Origin: Punctularia strigosozonata HHB-11173 SS5
Taxonomy: Eukaryota; Basidiomycota; Agaricomycetes; Corticiales; Punctulariaceae
NCBI RefSeq assembly: GCF_000264995.1
Contig: NW_006767434.1
Location: forward strand, 2,196,004-2,260,003
Direction: 5' to 3'
DNA: 64,000 nt
Made by a program: the position numbers and the translations under genes. The notes beneath the pieces were generated by a model. It ran no database searches, was not told the origin of the DNA, and saw only the letters and a program-made list of their open reading frames with translations. Positions 1 through 12,948 of the stretch are shown here, piece by piece; the first letter of the stretch is position 1; each line of letters begins with the position of its first letter.

Positions 1-81
1 CAAAGGAGCGTACTTTGCCTTCAGCTCGCGGAGGATGGGCAATGCGGTGCTGCCGGAAATCGTCAGTCCAAGACGACCGGT
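1..81 (-). CDS. possible exon of an unidentified gene running off the left edge
   Basis: On the minus strand a pyrimidine-rich acceptor ending CAG (84-82) is followed by an open 27-codon stretch starting TGRLGLTISGSTALP. The SGSTALP string resembles the core motif after the P-loop of AMP-dependent acyl-CoA synthetases, but too little is visible to be sure. Upstream exons on the same strand (above 84) could not be recognised, so this may also be chance. Treat it as a hint that a minus-strand gene continues to the left. Confidence 0.25.
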
Positions 82-756
82 CTGAAGAGTCAGTCAGACG
101 TACAGGGAGGGATGAGAGAGACTTGAAGCGCAATATCAGAACACGGTTTGCAGCGGAATGGAGGGTGTCTCACCAAAAGGGACAACCTGGTAGCCTTGGG
201 CTGGTGTTGAAGGTCGAATTGTCGCTGGGAGGCGCGGCCACCGGGAGACCAGCCGGTCATGGACGGACGCCAGGAGAGGCGGGCGGGGGTGTCGTGGCTC
301 TCGCAGAGCAGTTCGAGCTCAAGAGGGAGGGCCATGACACGCCCATGACAGCTGCCCGCTCATTTATCGAAGAAGACATTGCTGCAGCCTCTACGTTCCA
401 ACTCCGATCGGGTGTGGCTGAGGGACCATCCCGATGCCGACGCCCCGGGTGCTCGGCACAGCGATCAACAATTGTGCATGCTCTTCTCCGCTTTACCACT
501 TGCAGTCACAGTATTCTGAGACAGTCCATGCGCTATAGCATGGCTATCGTCCGAATATCATCCTCCGACGCGTTCGAATACATATCCTGCGGTTGCGCGG
601 AACGCTCGCCGCATTCTGGGGTGTGTGCACGAGGAAGCGTCGAATCACAGATAAATATCGCTATTGACGTTTTTGAACAGACGTGGGGATGGGAAACCGT
701 CCGGAAATGGACTAGCAACCCCGGCATCCGAGGATGTCGTCCTCGAGTTCCTCGAG
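82..756. other. no gene recognised
   Basis: Only short mutually overlapping open frames are present in all six frames, with no recognisable family. The stretch probably holds the upstream region of the amidohydrolase gene and perhaps introns or exons of whatever runs off the left edge. Confidence 0.4.
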
Positions 757-2355
757 ATGGAACCGCACGCTCTCTTGATCAAAAACGTCCGACTGGCTCA
801 CCATTCAGCCAGCTCGCCGGATCTCTTCAATGTGCTCTGCGTCGGGGGTGTGGTTCACAACGTATCGCTACAGGCTGCTGCGGACCCTGGCCAAGGACAC
901 GCGGGGGAGGCCAAGTCGGGTGCGGACGTGGTAGACGCCGCCGGCGGTATCCTGCTGCCATCGTCAGTATAATCCCCACCTTATGTGCGAACGAATTCAT
1001 TCCGTCCTCCAAGATTGTGTCATTCCCATATCCATCTTGACAAGTGTTTCCTGCTGGAAAAATGCGACCCTTTGCGATGCGGGTACGTGCATCTTCGGCC
1101 TGATTGCAGCGTCTGGGGCTGACGGGCGCCTCGCACAGCGACTTCCAAGAAGCCCTCAAGGTTACGGCAAAAGCGAAGGCCCGTTTCCCTTACGACATTG
1201 AGGCTATCTATGCTCGTGGGAAGCGACTGATCGTCGAATCTGTTCAATGCGGCGTCACGTCCATGCGAGCTCATGTCGAAGTCGATGAGACCGTCCGCTT
1301 CGCCTGCCTCGACGTGGCTGTGAGGCTCAAGCAGGAGTTCAAGCAAGTCTGTGACATTCACATCGCCGGTGAGCGGTCTCCGCATAATAAACGTGGGGCC
1401 AATCTGCTCATCAATCTCTCCCATTTACAACAGTGTTCGCGCAAGACCCGCTCTATTCTCCGGCAGATGTTCAGAATACCGAACCGGTGAACTCTACCTT
1501 GCTGGCAGAAGCAGCGGCCCGGGACGGCGTCTCCGCCATAGGCTCAGCACCCTATGTCGAGACCTCCACGGACCTCGCACGGCGCAACATCTCGCGGTGC
1601 ATCGCTCTCGCACTCGCGCACGGACTCCACCTCGATTTCCACTTGGACTACAACCTCTCGCAAGAAGCTGACCCGATGATATACGACGTCATCAGCGAGC
1701 TGCGTCTGCGCCCCTGGGACCTGACTAAACGCATCACCATTGGGCACGCCACCCGCCTCGCGCTATTCCGTCACGATGAATGGCGAGAGCTTGTCCACGC
1801 TATCGGGAATTTACCCATATCGTTTGTCGGGCTACCGCAGAGCGACCTATACATGATGGGACGCAACGCGGGAGAACGCGGCCCCGGGATGCTCGCCGTG
1901 AGAGGAACGCTCAATACACCGAGTTTGTCCGGAGAACACAATCTGCGTATCGCCATGTCGGTGAACAACGTTCAGAACGCGTTTACACCACAAGGTTCTG
2001 TCGATCCTCTTGGGCTATGTCCTCTGGCAATCGCCGTGTTCCAGGACGGCACCGCGAAGGCCTGCGAGGCGTTGTTGGTCAGCCTCATTCATATGCCGTA
2101 TCGAACACGATCTCAGTGTTCATTCATGGCCCTCCACAGCGGTCTGTCACTATTGCCTCGAAGCACGCCGTGGGCGAAGCCGACGTTCCCGCAGGCCTCG
2201 CGCCTCAAGTAGCCGACCGGGCAGACTTCGTCATCTTACACGACAATGATAGTGTGCAGAGCGCGGCGTTAAGCCCAAGCTACGCCCGTACTACGATTAA
2301 ATCTGGGACTTTGGTCGCACAACGGCGCACTAGCAGCTATATCCGAACACAATGA
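757..2355 (+). CDS. metal-dependent amidohydrolase (cytosine deaminase-like)
   Basis: Predicted hydrolase of the amidohydrolase superfamily, closest in feel to fungal cytosine deaminase-like metallo-hydrolases; the substrate is unknown. Five exons join in frame: 757-962, 1014-1082, 1139-1368, 1434-2077 and 2140-2355, giving 454 residues. The metal-site motif HSHIHLDKC lies at residues 72-80 and is split from the N-terminal beta-sheet domain by intron 1. Later come RAHVEVD, HLDFHLDYN, a GHATRL strand and the C-terminal signature ADFVILHDNDSVQSAALSP, so all expected metal-ligand regions are present. The start is the ATG before the EPHALLIKNVRL strand. Intron 4 uses a weak donor (GTCAGC) but is the only border that joins the two frames. 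The gene appears intact and full length. Confidence 0.8.
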
Positions 2356-2928
2356 AGCACAAATACACAAGCGCTCATGCGCCCTTTTCCAACATCTTCC
2401 GAGGCGTCACTTCTCTGTCAACGGCGTAACGGAGATCGCGCCACGTCACCGCACAACCTTCGCAAGAATAAGCATCGTGTGCGGAACTTGTCGGCTCTTT
2501 CTGCATCCTACCCGCCCTCATTCAATGATGCCAACAATACGTGGATAGGATTATTCTCTTTTCGCACATGGGCATGCTTCCAGAAACCCGGAGTGTGCAC
2601 CCGCGCCGGACGTGTAACCGACAAGTTTTGCACGGAGCCGAACCGTGGGCGATGCTCGCACACTCGCCGTAATCACGGCGGGATCCCGCCCTTCGCGAAG
2701 CAGTTGGATAGAACTCTACGTGCCCTCGCATAATCGTCCACGGGAGGCAAAACGATTGAGCAAGCCGTCCTTATCAATCCCGCGCCATACTATTTCGTGA
2801 ACGGTTGCGCGGTCGACTTGATTGGAGGAGCCAGGCTTGCGTGAGCCCGAGATGCAGCAACATGACTCAGCCTGGGACAGTTCCGCTTCGCGACATCTCG
2901 TCAACTGATTCTCGCTACAGCTCTACCC
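2356..2928. other. intergenic, nothing recognised
   Basis: No supported coding frame, RNA or repeat. It separates the amidohydrolase gene from the decayed metallo-beta-lactamase copy. Confidence 0.5.
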
Positions 2929-3380
2929 ATGACGCTCCCTTCAGCCTCATCGAACCAATGCTTTTTACACGTTTCTGTGCTCGATGCGGGGACGGTGAAC
3001 CCCCCCCCCCCCTTTTTTGAGATGATCATTCCAGGGGCGACGGAGACGGTTTTCGTACCTGCACTGTCTTTCCTCTTGCGGCACACCTCTTCGGGCTCTA
3101 CTGTTGTCTTTGACCTCGGCGTACCCGTGACTATGTGAATCTCCCTTCGAGGACAGTCGACGTTATCCACAAGTACTTCACGGCGAGTATCCCCAGTCCG
3201 CCGCGGAGTGGCGAGGCGGAGACCACTGGTCTTTCAGAGGACGGCTGATGCACGCTGATCAAGAAGCTGCACGCGCGACCGTGCAGCGCATTGCAGCGCT
3301 TATGACTGCAGATTCGAGGGTCAGAGTGGTCCTTGCGTATGACCGGGGATAGTGGGAGGCCAATCGAGGAGGGGAAGGTT
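2929..3380 (+). pseudogene. decayed copy of the adjacent metallo-beta-lactamase gene
   Basis: Two pieces match the intact neighbour at 3767-4703. Bases 2960-3120 encode the N-terminal strands (VSVLDAGT, then VPALSFLLRHTSSGSTVVFDLG, parallel to VSALEAG and VPSLSFILQRSSSKETVIFDLG). Bases 3250-3380 encode the C-terminal helix and strand (ARATVQRIAALM, then VRVVLAYDRG, parallel to IGRIARLM and VRVLLAHDRE). The central part with the HxHxDH metal site and the GHCPGH region is missing. A run of C then T at about 3001-3017 lies inside the first piece, and a stop follows VLAYDRG. This is an internally deleted tandem duplicate, not a functional enzyme. It could also be an old separate paralogue. Confidence 0.72.
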
Positions 3381-3766
3381 ACTAGCCCGGGAAGACACCG
3401 GTCCTATAGAAAGCGGGTAAGTCATTTTAAAATTACACATGCATCCAGTCGTTGAACTGAAGGTTGAACCAGCTTTGGCTAGTTCTCTAAGCAAGGACAC
3501 GCGTAATGCTTTACCCGTCCTACTGTATCCGGTTGCGCTCATTTCCGACGTGATGACAGCATTCCCCGCAATTCAACGACATGTTGCTACTCTCACGTAT
3601 TTACACAGGGGAATGCGATTGGACTGGACTCTTGAAAAGTATTGTACGAACGAATATATAAAGCAGAATCTGAAAATTCGATGCGTTACCATACTTCATG
3701 CTACCTAAAGCCATCTCAACTGATCCAACTCTTGTCAGACCATCAAAGACCATCACACGGCAGTGA

Positions 3767-4703
3767 ATGTCCATGTCCCTCCCATCTCACAATCACCAAC
3801 AGACCTACTGTCGCGTCTCTGCGCTCGAAGCAGGGATTCTGAGCATCCCTCTCGGCCGTATCTTGCAAGGTGGCCAAGGAAATGTTATCGTCCCTTCTTT
3901 ATCCTTCATTCTCCAGCGCTCCTCCTCCAAGGAGACCGTTATCTTTGATCTTGGAATCTGCGAGGATTTCCAGCGATATCCGGAGTCGGTGACCTCGCGG
4001 ATTCAACGCGGTTTTCAACCCATGTCGGAGTCTCTGAGTAAAGGTTCTGTTCTTCCGAGTTCCGTTGACTATGTGATCCTAAGCCACCTACATTGGGGTA
4101 CGTCGTGCGCCAACTCACCAACTTTGTACCCTGAGAGCTGAAGTGAGGTAATCAGATCATATCGGAGATCCCGCACCGTTTTCCAATGCCACATTCATTG
4201 TTGGGGCGGAGAGCGCTTCCATGAACGACCTTGGCTTTCCGACTTCGCAGCCGCTAGCAGCATCTGAGATGCTCCCAAAACACAGAACCAGACTCGAGCG
4301 GGCGGATACATGGACACCATTGGGCCCTTTTCCTCGCGCATTCGACATTTTTGGGGATGGAAGCATCTACATCGTCGACGCCGCAGGACACTGTCCTGGT
4401 CACATAAACTTGCTGGCACGGACGTCCGCAGATGGAGGTTGGATCTTCCTCGCCGGGGACAGCGCGCACGACAGACGCCTCATTACGGGAGACGGTGAGA
4501 TGGCGACGAAAGTCGGCGTAGAGTGCGCCGCACCGATCGCCCATCTGCATCGTGACAAAAGCCTAGCAGAAGCGCATATCGGTCGTATTGCGCGTCTCAT
4601 GGGAGAGCCACGTGTCAGGGTCCTTCTAGCTCACGACAGGGAGTGGTTCGAGGCTAACGTAGGCGGTCCATCGTTCTGGCCTGGGATTATCCCTACACTC
4701 TAG
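3767..4703 (+). CDS. metallo-beta-lactamase-fold hydrolase (lactonase-like)
   Basis: Predicted zinc hydrolase of the metallo-beta-lactamase superfamily, in the fungal group resembling N-acyl-homoserine-lactone lactonases; the true substrate is unknown. Two exons, 3767-4097 and 4156-4703, give 292 residues. The 58 nt intron splits the HLHWDHIGD metal motif (residues 107-115), and splicing restores its Asp-111. Further metal-site segments are DAAGHCPGHINLL, where the conserved second-shell His lies, LAGDSAHD and the C-terminal LLAHDRE. ATG 3767 opens the frame just before the first beta strand. No signal peptide is evident, so it is probably cytosolic. A truncated duplicate lies directly upstream, which points to tandem duplication. 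Confidence 0.85.
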
Positions 4704-5431
4704 TTTGCAGCGAAGTCGATTGTCTGGTGGAGGTCAACAGCCAAGGACTGTACCTCCATGACGCTATGCATACCATGGTGCCGGTTAACATAGTGCGTAT
4801 CCTGTGGTTTTTGGACCGTACTCAAGTTCGTTTCCTGTCCCCAGCCCAAGCGACCGGTGTAGGTCTTTTTGGGGACCAAAGTAATGATGCTATCAGCAAC
4901 TGACGGCATGTTAGCTCTAACAACTACTTTACAGTAGGTCAGGCTGGCCTACTACCGGTGTGGGACTTGAGGATCACTTTACTAACTTCCACGGAGCCTG
5001 AAATTGCGACTGTCCTGTCCTTTAGGCCTCTAGGGGCCGTGCGCGGCATTCTCATCACCCTACCTACGTAGGGGTCCGGTCGAACTTGCGGCGGTGGATC
5101 AAGTACGGTAGCCCGGGAGCAGCAAAGCTATAGAGGTATCCAAGACGATTGAGGTTGAGTCGACAGATCCACCGTGGACGACAACATATGTCGCCGAATT
5201 CTGCTGGATGTCGTCTAGTGTGTGGCTGTAGGCTGATGCTATGTTCAAAGTCCCGAAGGGCCCGGGAATTACTAGAATGTTCTGAATACACCTCGATGTA
5301 TCTGGAAGCTCTTAATAGTATACGGTCGCCGTAGCACCTCGCAGCAAGGCGCAGCCAGCTGAGTATAAATCGTGAGTGAAACGAGCCCAGGCTTTCAATA
5401 CACCAGAACCCCCTAGCCTGTCATACACCTG
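4704..5431. other. intergenic, nothing recognised
   Basis: About 0.7 kb between two plus-strand genes. No coding frame with family resemblance was seen; it presumably holds a 3' UTR and the promoter of the GFA-domain gene. Confidence 0.5.
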
Positions 5432-5957
5432 ATGTCCACTGAACAAGATCAGGCCAGTACTGTGGACGAAGTAGGCACATGCGCGTGCGGTAAATCCAGC
5501 ATCACGATTAAAGGCGGCTTTCCTACGAACAAAACAGGCATAGTCTGCTACTGTACAACATGCCAGAAACTCGGAGGCGGTTGTGAGTCGCTCAACGATG
5601 GATGAAAGAGTCGAAAGTTGAAAATCCTCAGTCGGCACATACGTTACAGGATTGCCGAGGGAATCGGTTGCGGTAGCGGGAGATGAGGTCAAGACTTGGC
5701 ACAACCCTGGAAAGAGTTCCGGTAACCCCGTGGACATGCTATTTTGCGGCGAATGCGGTTCCAATCTGGTTGGTTATCCCGCCCATCATCAGCAAGCCTT
5801 TGTCAAGCTTGCTCTGTTCGGAAACAAGCTGAAACCAGGCCTCGAACTGTACAAGGACATGGTACCCGGTGAGTTCGATTCGAATTTGTCCTGCATGTTT
5901 ACAACTGGGTTGACTCGGAACGCAGAGTTTGTCCCGTCTCTATTGAAGGAGAGTTGA
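5432..5957 (+). CDS. GFA/CENP-V domain zinc protein
   Basis: Small zinc-binding protein of the GFA (glutathione-dependent formaldehyde-activating enzyme-like)/CENP-V fold, 158 residues. Exons 5432-5582 and 5632-5957 are separated by a 49 nt intron with a consensus GTGAGT donor. An acceptor 18 nt further on would create a stop, so the upstream one was chosen. The zinc ligands expected for the family are visible: CACG near the N-terminus, CYCTTCQKLGGG and FCGECGSNL. The strand after the splice (FGTYVTGLP) fits the family. Many fungal GFA proteins have no proven activity, so the enzymatic role is only inferred. The C-terminal part after the last CxxC is longer and less typical. Confidence 0.8.
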
Positions 5958-6419
5958 GGATTTACTGCATGTGCACATTGCACAGCAGTAGAGTACTTTC
6001 GCAATTCGTGTCAACCCTGGTTGGAACTTGCAATTGGCGATGGTGTATAGTCGGGGCGGGTTCTTGTGCTATGGGCGAACTAGGGTATGTAAGAGCCGTA
6101 AGTAGACCTGTACGGGTCCACGTAGTAGCGCCGTTAGAGAGTCTTATTACTTGTGTATATAGTGCCATTTAGTCAAACTCGCAGCGCGAATTGCCACTTG
6201 AAAGCTTGAAGTGAAGGCCGGAATCATGTTGGGAGAAACATAGCCACCGATGCTTGAAACGCGGTCCACGAGGGTCCACGGCCCGCACGACGCGTCCACC
6301 AATTTGTTGTTTCATCTGGCATATCTTCAACAGAGCAGAGCTTGAGCTCTCCAAGCCCAGCGCCACATCTCTGCTCAGCGGATCTCGTAACATCACACCA
6401 GACCAGACAATTACCAGGC
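5958..6419. other. intergenic, nothing recognised
   Basis: Spacer of about 0.46 kb upstream of ASK1 without a supported coding frame. Confidence 0.5.
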
Positions 6420-8618
6420 ATGCCATCACAACAACGATCCATCTTACCGGACCCGCCGTCTTTCATGCCCAGCCCAGATCCAAGCACTATCATAGTGCCA
6501 GGAGTCGACCCTAATGGCCCAGTCATGGAGCAAATCGAGAAGATAGATCAACTCATAACTGTGCGGCTACAGGTACGCGCTGAATTTGTGTTGGGCACAA
6601 GAAACATCGCTCAGGCAACACAATGCGTCGTTTCAGCAAGTAGACGCGAACATCGCGCGTATCAATCATATACTCGCCGACCGAATGCTTCCTGCCATGA
6701 AGCGTTTCTCTATATCGATGCAACCTGCCAGAGAGGCGGCTGATGTACGCGACAGTACTTCGTCCTTGGCGGTTTCTTAACTGGCACATTGTAGTTCTGG
6801 GTCTCGTTCTTTGAGAGGTCTGCCAACATACGGGTTCCGACATATGATGACGACACGATTCAAGAACCGGATCACGAAGCGTTCTCAGAGGAGGAAGAGG
6901 AGCAAACTTCAGAGGGCTCCTCTGCGGTGCGCCCCGAGGACAGCATCGTCTCATCAGAAGGCAGCTCCTTCATGCCAGCTGACGCTGCTATATCCTCGAC
7001 CCCTGCTCGAGGTCACGCGACGGAACCATCCTTCAGTGACAATTCCTCCGAGGTTCCATCGTGGGCACCGTCTCTCGAATCTCCCATCGCTCGCTTGAGC
7101 AGGGAGATCAATGCACTCAGCTACGACGCAGGTCACGAAATCGCCGAAAGATCCGCTCGTGATGATTTGTCCACAGCCGACATTACTGCTACACCGGATC
7201 CTCTGGAACCCAAGCAGATCGAGAGCCCGTCTACGAGAGACAAAGGCAAAGCTCGTGCCAAGGAGGGGCCTGACCTCCTTCGCAACGTGCTCCGCAACAA
7301 TCTCTATTCCGTTACGCCGAAGTCAGCAAGGAAGGCGAACGCAGGCACTCGAGACCTGAAGAAACATAATCCTTATCTGCAACCAGGCAGCGATCCGTCA
7401 CACTGGAACGGCGTTGTTGACCTTGCGTCTCCCGAGCGATATCGCCCTGGCCAAACTGCAAACGCCTCACGAATCCCAAGCGCATCCAAGATACCACTCT
7501 CAGCGCCACGAACCAGGGCGGACCTGGGTCAAGCACCCAAACTTGGTCGAACGCCCAAGAAAGATGCTGCCAATCGCATGACGCAGGACGTGCTACGTGG
7601 CCTGAGTAATAAGAAGGCTCAGCGACCTAAAACTTCTGGATCAACCGCCAGTAGCAGCATCCTCAGTCCGCCCTCGCTCACCCGTTACACGAAGCCTGGC
7701 TACACCCGTCACGGCAACAATAAGGGTGCACAGACGAGTGCCAGTGACATCTCAACACCTCCCTCCCTGTCGCGCTGGACTGGCGGGTACAATATGAGCA
7801 GCGGTCTCCCAGAGGACACGGATAGCCCTATTCCCGCGCCGCCCGACATTATGCGTTATATCACCGGCGAAGGGCGATTATCTGGCCTGCCGCAACCCGA
7901 TATAAGCCAGGATACCATATCCGCGCCGCCGTCCGTGACCCGGATTGCGCCACCAGCGGAAGGCGACACGATCCAGAGCATGATATCAGATGCCCCGGAC
8001 ATTTCACGTTACACCGCAGCGCCGTCAGCGCGTCCGAGTCTCGCCCCCGAAAGGCTCGAAGACAGCACGGCCTCTGATGCGAGCCTGAACAGTATGATGC
8101 GTCGTGTGGGGCTTGACTTTCGCTTGTCCGAACGCGGGGACGAACTACAGCAGGACCCCAATGCATCGATAGGGTCATCGGACGACTCTTTCGACGATGA
8201 ACTCAACGACACCGCACATCCATCAGCGGCGTTCCAGTTTGCGTTGCAGCAGGGTGGGAGGCGTGACTCACTTGATGACTCGTTCGGCTCCAATGAATCC
8301 GGCAGTTCGTCGCTAGACGACGAGACTGGTCAAGGTGTTGTCCATCCCTTCGCCATCGGAGGTGAACCTATTGAAGACGACTTCTCGGACGAGTCCTTCG
8401 ACGGAGGGAACGATCAGGAGGAGGAAACGGTATTTGGGAGACCACCAGCTCAGCGTTACGCTGCTGAGTCCCAAGTGGGGGGCGGCAACGGACAGCTGCG
8501 ATTGCTGGGCGAGGGTCTTTTGGAGGATACGCTGGGGATCAGTGCGCAATTAGCCAGACAAGGACGAGTGGAGGAAAGCCCTACACCATGGGGGGCAAAT
8601 ATTCCAAGGTACATGTAG
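6420..8618 (+). CDS. ASK1: DASH complex subunit Ask1 (kinetochore)
   Basis: Subunit of the DASH/Dam1 complex, which couples kinetochores to spindle microtubules in the nucleus. Exons 6420-6572, 6637-6744 and 6795-8618 give 694 residues. The Ask1 domain lies at about residues 35-102: MEQIEKIDQLITVRLQ, then QVDANIARINHILADRMLPAMKRF, then FWVSFFERSANIRVPTYDD. Both introns are phase 0 and fall inside this domain. Acidic and S/T-rich sequence follows, as is usual for a CDK/Ipl1-regulated subunit. Between residues 378 and 495 a short motif of the form PP[SD][ILV]xR[YWI] recurs five times. The protein is longer than yeast Ask1 but in the range expected for basidiomycetes. It converges on the peroxiredoxin gene with 136 bp between stops. 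Confidence 0.85.
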
Positions 8619-8754
8619 TATACAAGGTATACGAATCTCATTGGTTCGCATTGCCTACGGACCGTAAGATTTCACGCGATGAACATGAGGATCGATGGAG
8701 ACGTAGGCTCTCGTAAAAGTGGACATATCAATGAATGTGAACCTGCACGATCAC

Positions 8755-9489
8755 TCAGACTGCATTCCCTTCAGACGCTGGTGCAGTCTCTGGTGCTTTG
8801 GTCCCCTCAGCGGCGAGCTTGTCAAGCCATTTCTGCACAAACTTGACATGGGCATTGTAATTCAGTGTAGCGTCATGCACGTCCCTGTAGAAAGTCAGAT
8901 TCTGCACCTGAAGTCATGACTCAGCCTTCCTACCTGACAACGCCTTGGGTATCGATGATGAAGGTTACTCGGGCAGAATCGGCCATGCCAAGTAGTCCTT
9001 TACCAACAGAATATGCCTTTCGCGCTTCGCCGTTGCTGTCGCTGAGAATCGGGAACTAGTTCAAAGGATTCGTCATTATACTTTTTGTACTTGGCTTGGT
9101 AAATTACCGTCAGCTTCTGTTTCTCTACGAATTCTTTCTGCTTATCCACCGGGTCAGGGCTTATCCCAATGACTTGTAACTGGGAGCTCTTAAAGACATC
9201 CTTCTCTGGTATGCGGTTCAGAACGGGAAATAGATACAGGCATATTGACTCACCGGCAAGCGCGTCTCGGAATTGGCAGACCTCCTTCGTGCAGCCGTAC
9301 GACCCTGCGATAGCATTTCAGCATGTCTCGTAACCTTTTGAAAGGAAAACGCTGCCGACCAGACTTCGGATAGAAGAGTAAGGCAGCGGGGACGCTGTTT
9401 GCTCCCGGTGTGAAAGTATACGTGTCTCCATTCGCATCCGGTAGGGTGATGGAGGGCGCTGGTTCGTTCAAAAGAGGATGAGGTGCCAT
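8755..9489 (-). CDS. PrxQ/BCP-type thiol peroxidase (peroxiredoxin)
   Basis: Reduces hydrogen and alkyl peroxides with a thiol cofactor. Five minus-strand exons (9489-9360, 9304-9254, 9205-9108, 9055-8934 and 8884-8755) give 176 residues. The active-site segment FYPKSGSYGCTKEVCQFRD has the peroxidatic Cys-48 and a resolving Cys five residues later (Cys-53), the arrangement of PrxQ/BCP enzymes. Downstream are VIGISPD, FPILSDSNGEARKAYSVGKGLLGMADSARVTFIID and a helix ending KFVQKWLDKLAAEG. The catalytic segment is interrupted by a phase-1 intron directly after PKSG. No clear organelle signal, so probably cytosolic or nuclear. The gene looks intact. Confidence 0.88.
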
Positions 9490-9845
9490 GCTAGCCAGAT
9501 ATAGCGTAGCCTAGATATCCGCCAACTGCGACAGAAACGGGGTAGCGCCCGGAGAGACGATAAGACAACCGCGTGAGCCTCGAGGCGGGCTGGTGCGGGA
9601 ACTAGAGAGCATAACACGTGATGGCGCTTGAAGCAATTCGGGCTTTTGTGAGGAGACTTGGCGATATTGTATGAACATGAGCGCGAGGTATTATCATATG
9701 CAAGCCGACTGGGACAACATGCAGCAAGAGGTATTAGTGCGGTGCTTAGAGTAGAAACAGCCAGCGAATCCGTCATTTGTTTGCGGCGTTCATCATCTCT
9801 ACCGATATCTATGAGCACAGAAACCAATAAGAGCATTTGATCTGG

Positions 9846-10201
9846 CTACGTGCCTGCGTTTTGCTCCGCGAACCGTGCCCCTACTCTTTCCGAATGTTTG
9901 AGGAATTTGTCCGCACAGTTCATAACACATTGTTCCTGGGCAGGATCAATGCGCTGCCCGCAAAGGATAACACAGGGAGCCGACCTCCTTTGAGGATAGT
10001 GCCTTACTGGTAAAGTCGTTGCAGCACGAGTTGAAGCACCGTTCCACGAGACCAGAGTACATTCGAAGAAAATCTTGCATCTGCCAGCAGGTGCTCTTTC
10101 AACAAAACGTCGTAAGAGTAGAGCCCTTATCGCACCTGCTTCTTCTCAATAACCTTCGTCATTTGTGCCTGCTCGGCAGCATTGAATTGAGAGAAATCCA
10201 T
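9846..10201 (-). CDS. TIM9: mitochondrial small TIM chaperone Tim9
   Basis: Intermembrane-space chaperone that pairs with Tim10 to carry hydrophobic precursors to the TIM22 translocase. Three minus-strand exons (10201-10136, 10080-9985, 9935-9846) give 83 residues, the normal size. The protein starts [22 protein letters not shown] and has the twin CX3C motifs CFNSC (residues 37-41) and CVMNC (57-61) required for oxidative folding via Mia40. It ends [17 protein letters not shown] plus three residues, as in the family. The gene is too broken by introns to show as one long frame. It diverges from the DAHP synthase gene. Confidence 0.92.
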
Positions 10202-10428
10202 GGTCGAGAGTGCAAGTGCTGTTCCTATGGATGGACCGTTGACGTCGGGCAGAGAGACGCAGACAGCCACGTGACTCGCACTCCATTTCATACTTAAAGT
10301 TTGCGAAATTTCGAATGTATCAGAGAATACGTCTTGATCCCTTGCGGTGAACACTTCAGCCGTCTTGACTCGACTCCCTGCACGACAGTGGACCAGTGAG
10401 TGCGACTTTTCATCCCACCAGTCCAATA
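10202..10428. promoter_or_regulatory. divergent TIM9 / DAHP synthase promoter region
   Basis: Only 227 bp separate the two start codons, which point away from each other, so the interval must hold both 5' leaders and is likely a shared bidirectional promoter. No clear TATA box was seen. That it acts as one promoter is inference from spacing. Confidence 0.55.
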
Positions 10429-11981
<1,553 letters not shown>

Positions 11982-12948
11982 AAGCCCACTAGAGGAATCG
12001 CCGGACCCATTTTGCCGGCATTGTACTTGTTTTGCATATTGTACGTTGATTGTGTAGTTGTGCTGTACCGCCTTGCTCGTGTATGCTGTCGTCATCCTAT
12101 CGCCAATGTATCGCCGTGATGCGTTCCGTATTGCGCTATCTGTGGCGTGGACGTACTGAATAGAAAGCCCGTGCGTGTTGAATTGGTCATGGCACTCTTT
12201 ATCCCCTAGGAACTTCAAATGCCAGCTGCGGTTGCCTGTACGGTATTTGGCTGCGCCCGGTGACAGAATCTCGGGACTCGTTTGACCAAGTGTGGTCGTG
12301 GAACGCTGTGCATTCCCGTTCAGTTCCAGTGAAGTCATATGCCTCTCATAGATAGCGCTCCGCAATAAAGCCATCGTCGATGCAGTACCAAGGCACCAGT
12401 ATGTCGATTTCATGTCGTCAAGAGATACTGAGAAGAAATTTGAAATTTGAACTCTGAAGAGCATACAGAAACTTCCTACATAGCTCCTGTCAATAAGCGG
12501 ATCGAAATGTTGCCTGCTCATCGGGAGAGCGTGCTTGCCTGCCGATTCCACGGAAATGGTTGACTATGCACCAGCTGTAGTCCCGGAGATTCAAGACCGT
12601 ACACGGCAAGACACAAAAGGCAAGTCGATGATACTTGGCAATGTACAGATGCACGATGGTCTGCCGACTCGCAACGTCGGGAGTGCTAGAGCCTACAGTT
12701 CGCTCATGTATCTGGGTGAATGTGGTGGGCTTCTTGTTAGATAATAAGATAGATGCTAAGCGAGAGACCTGTTGCAGGGATCGTTCGCGTGCAGTGGGCA
12801 TGAGTGAAGGACATTTGCTAGCTGAATGAATCGTCGTGTGCGGACGGGGGAGAATCAGTGAGAAAGAGCCGAGCGTCGCGGCTGGCCGGACCGGCTCGCC
12901 TCTCAATCCACGTGAGCATTCCACCAGCACGACTTACCGCGCGCCACC
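11982..12948. other. intergenic, nothing recognised
   Basis: Nearly 1 kb between the DAHP synthase stop and the HPR1 start. Both strands carry only frames without family resemblance. Probably a 3' UTR plus the HPR1 promoter. Confidence 0.45.

Noticed and set aside
3001-3017. C-run then T-run as a possible regulatory tract
   Set aside because: It lies inside the decayed metallo-beta-lactamase copy and is more simply a homopolymer expansion or assembly weak point.
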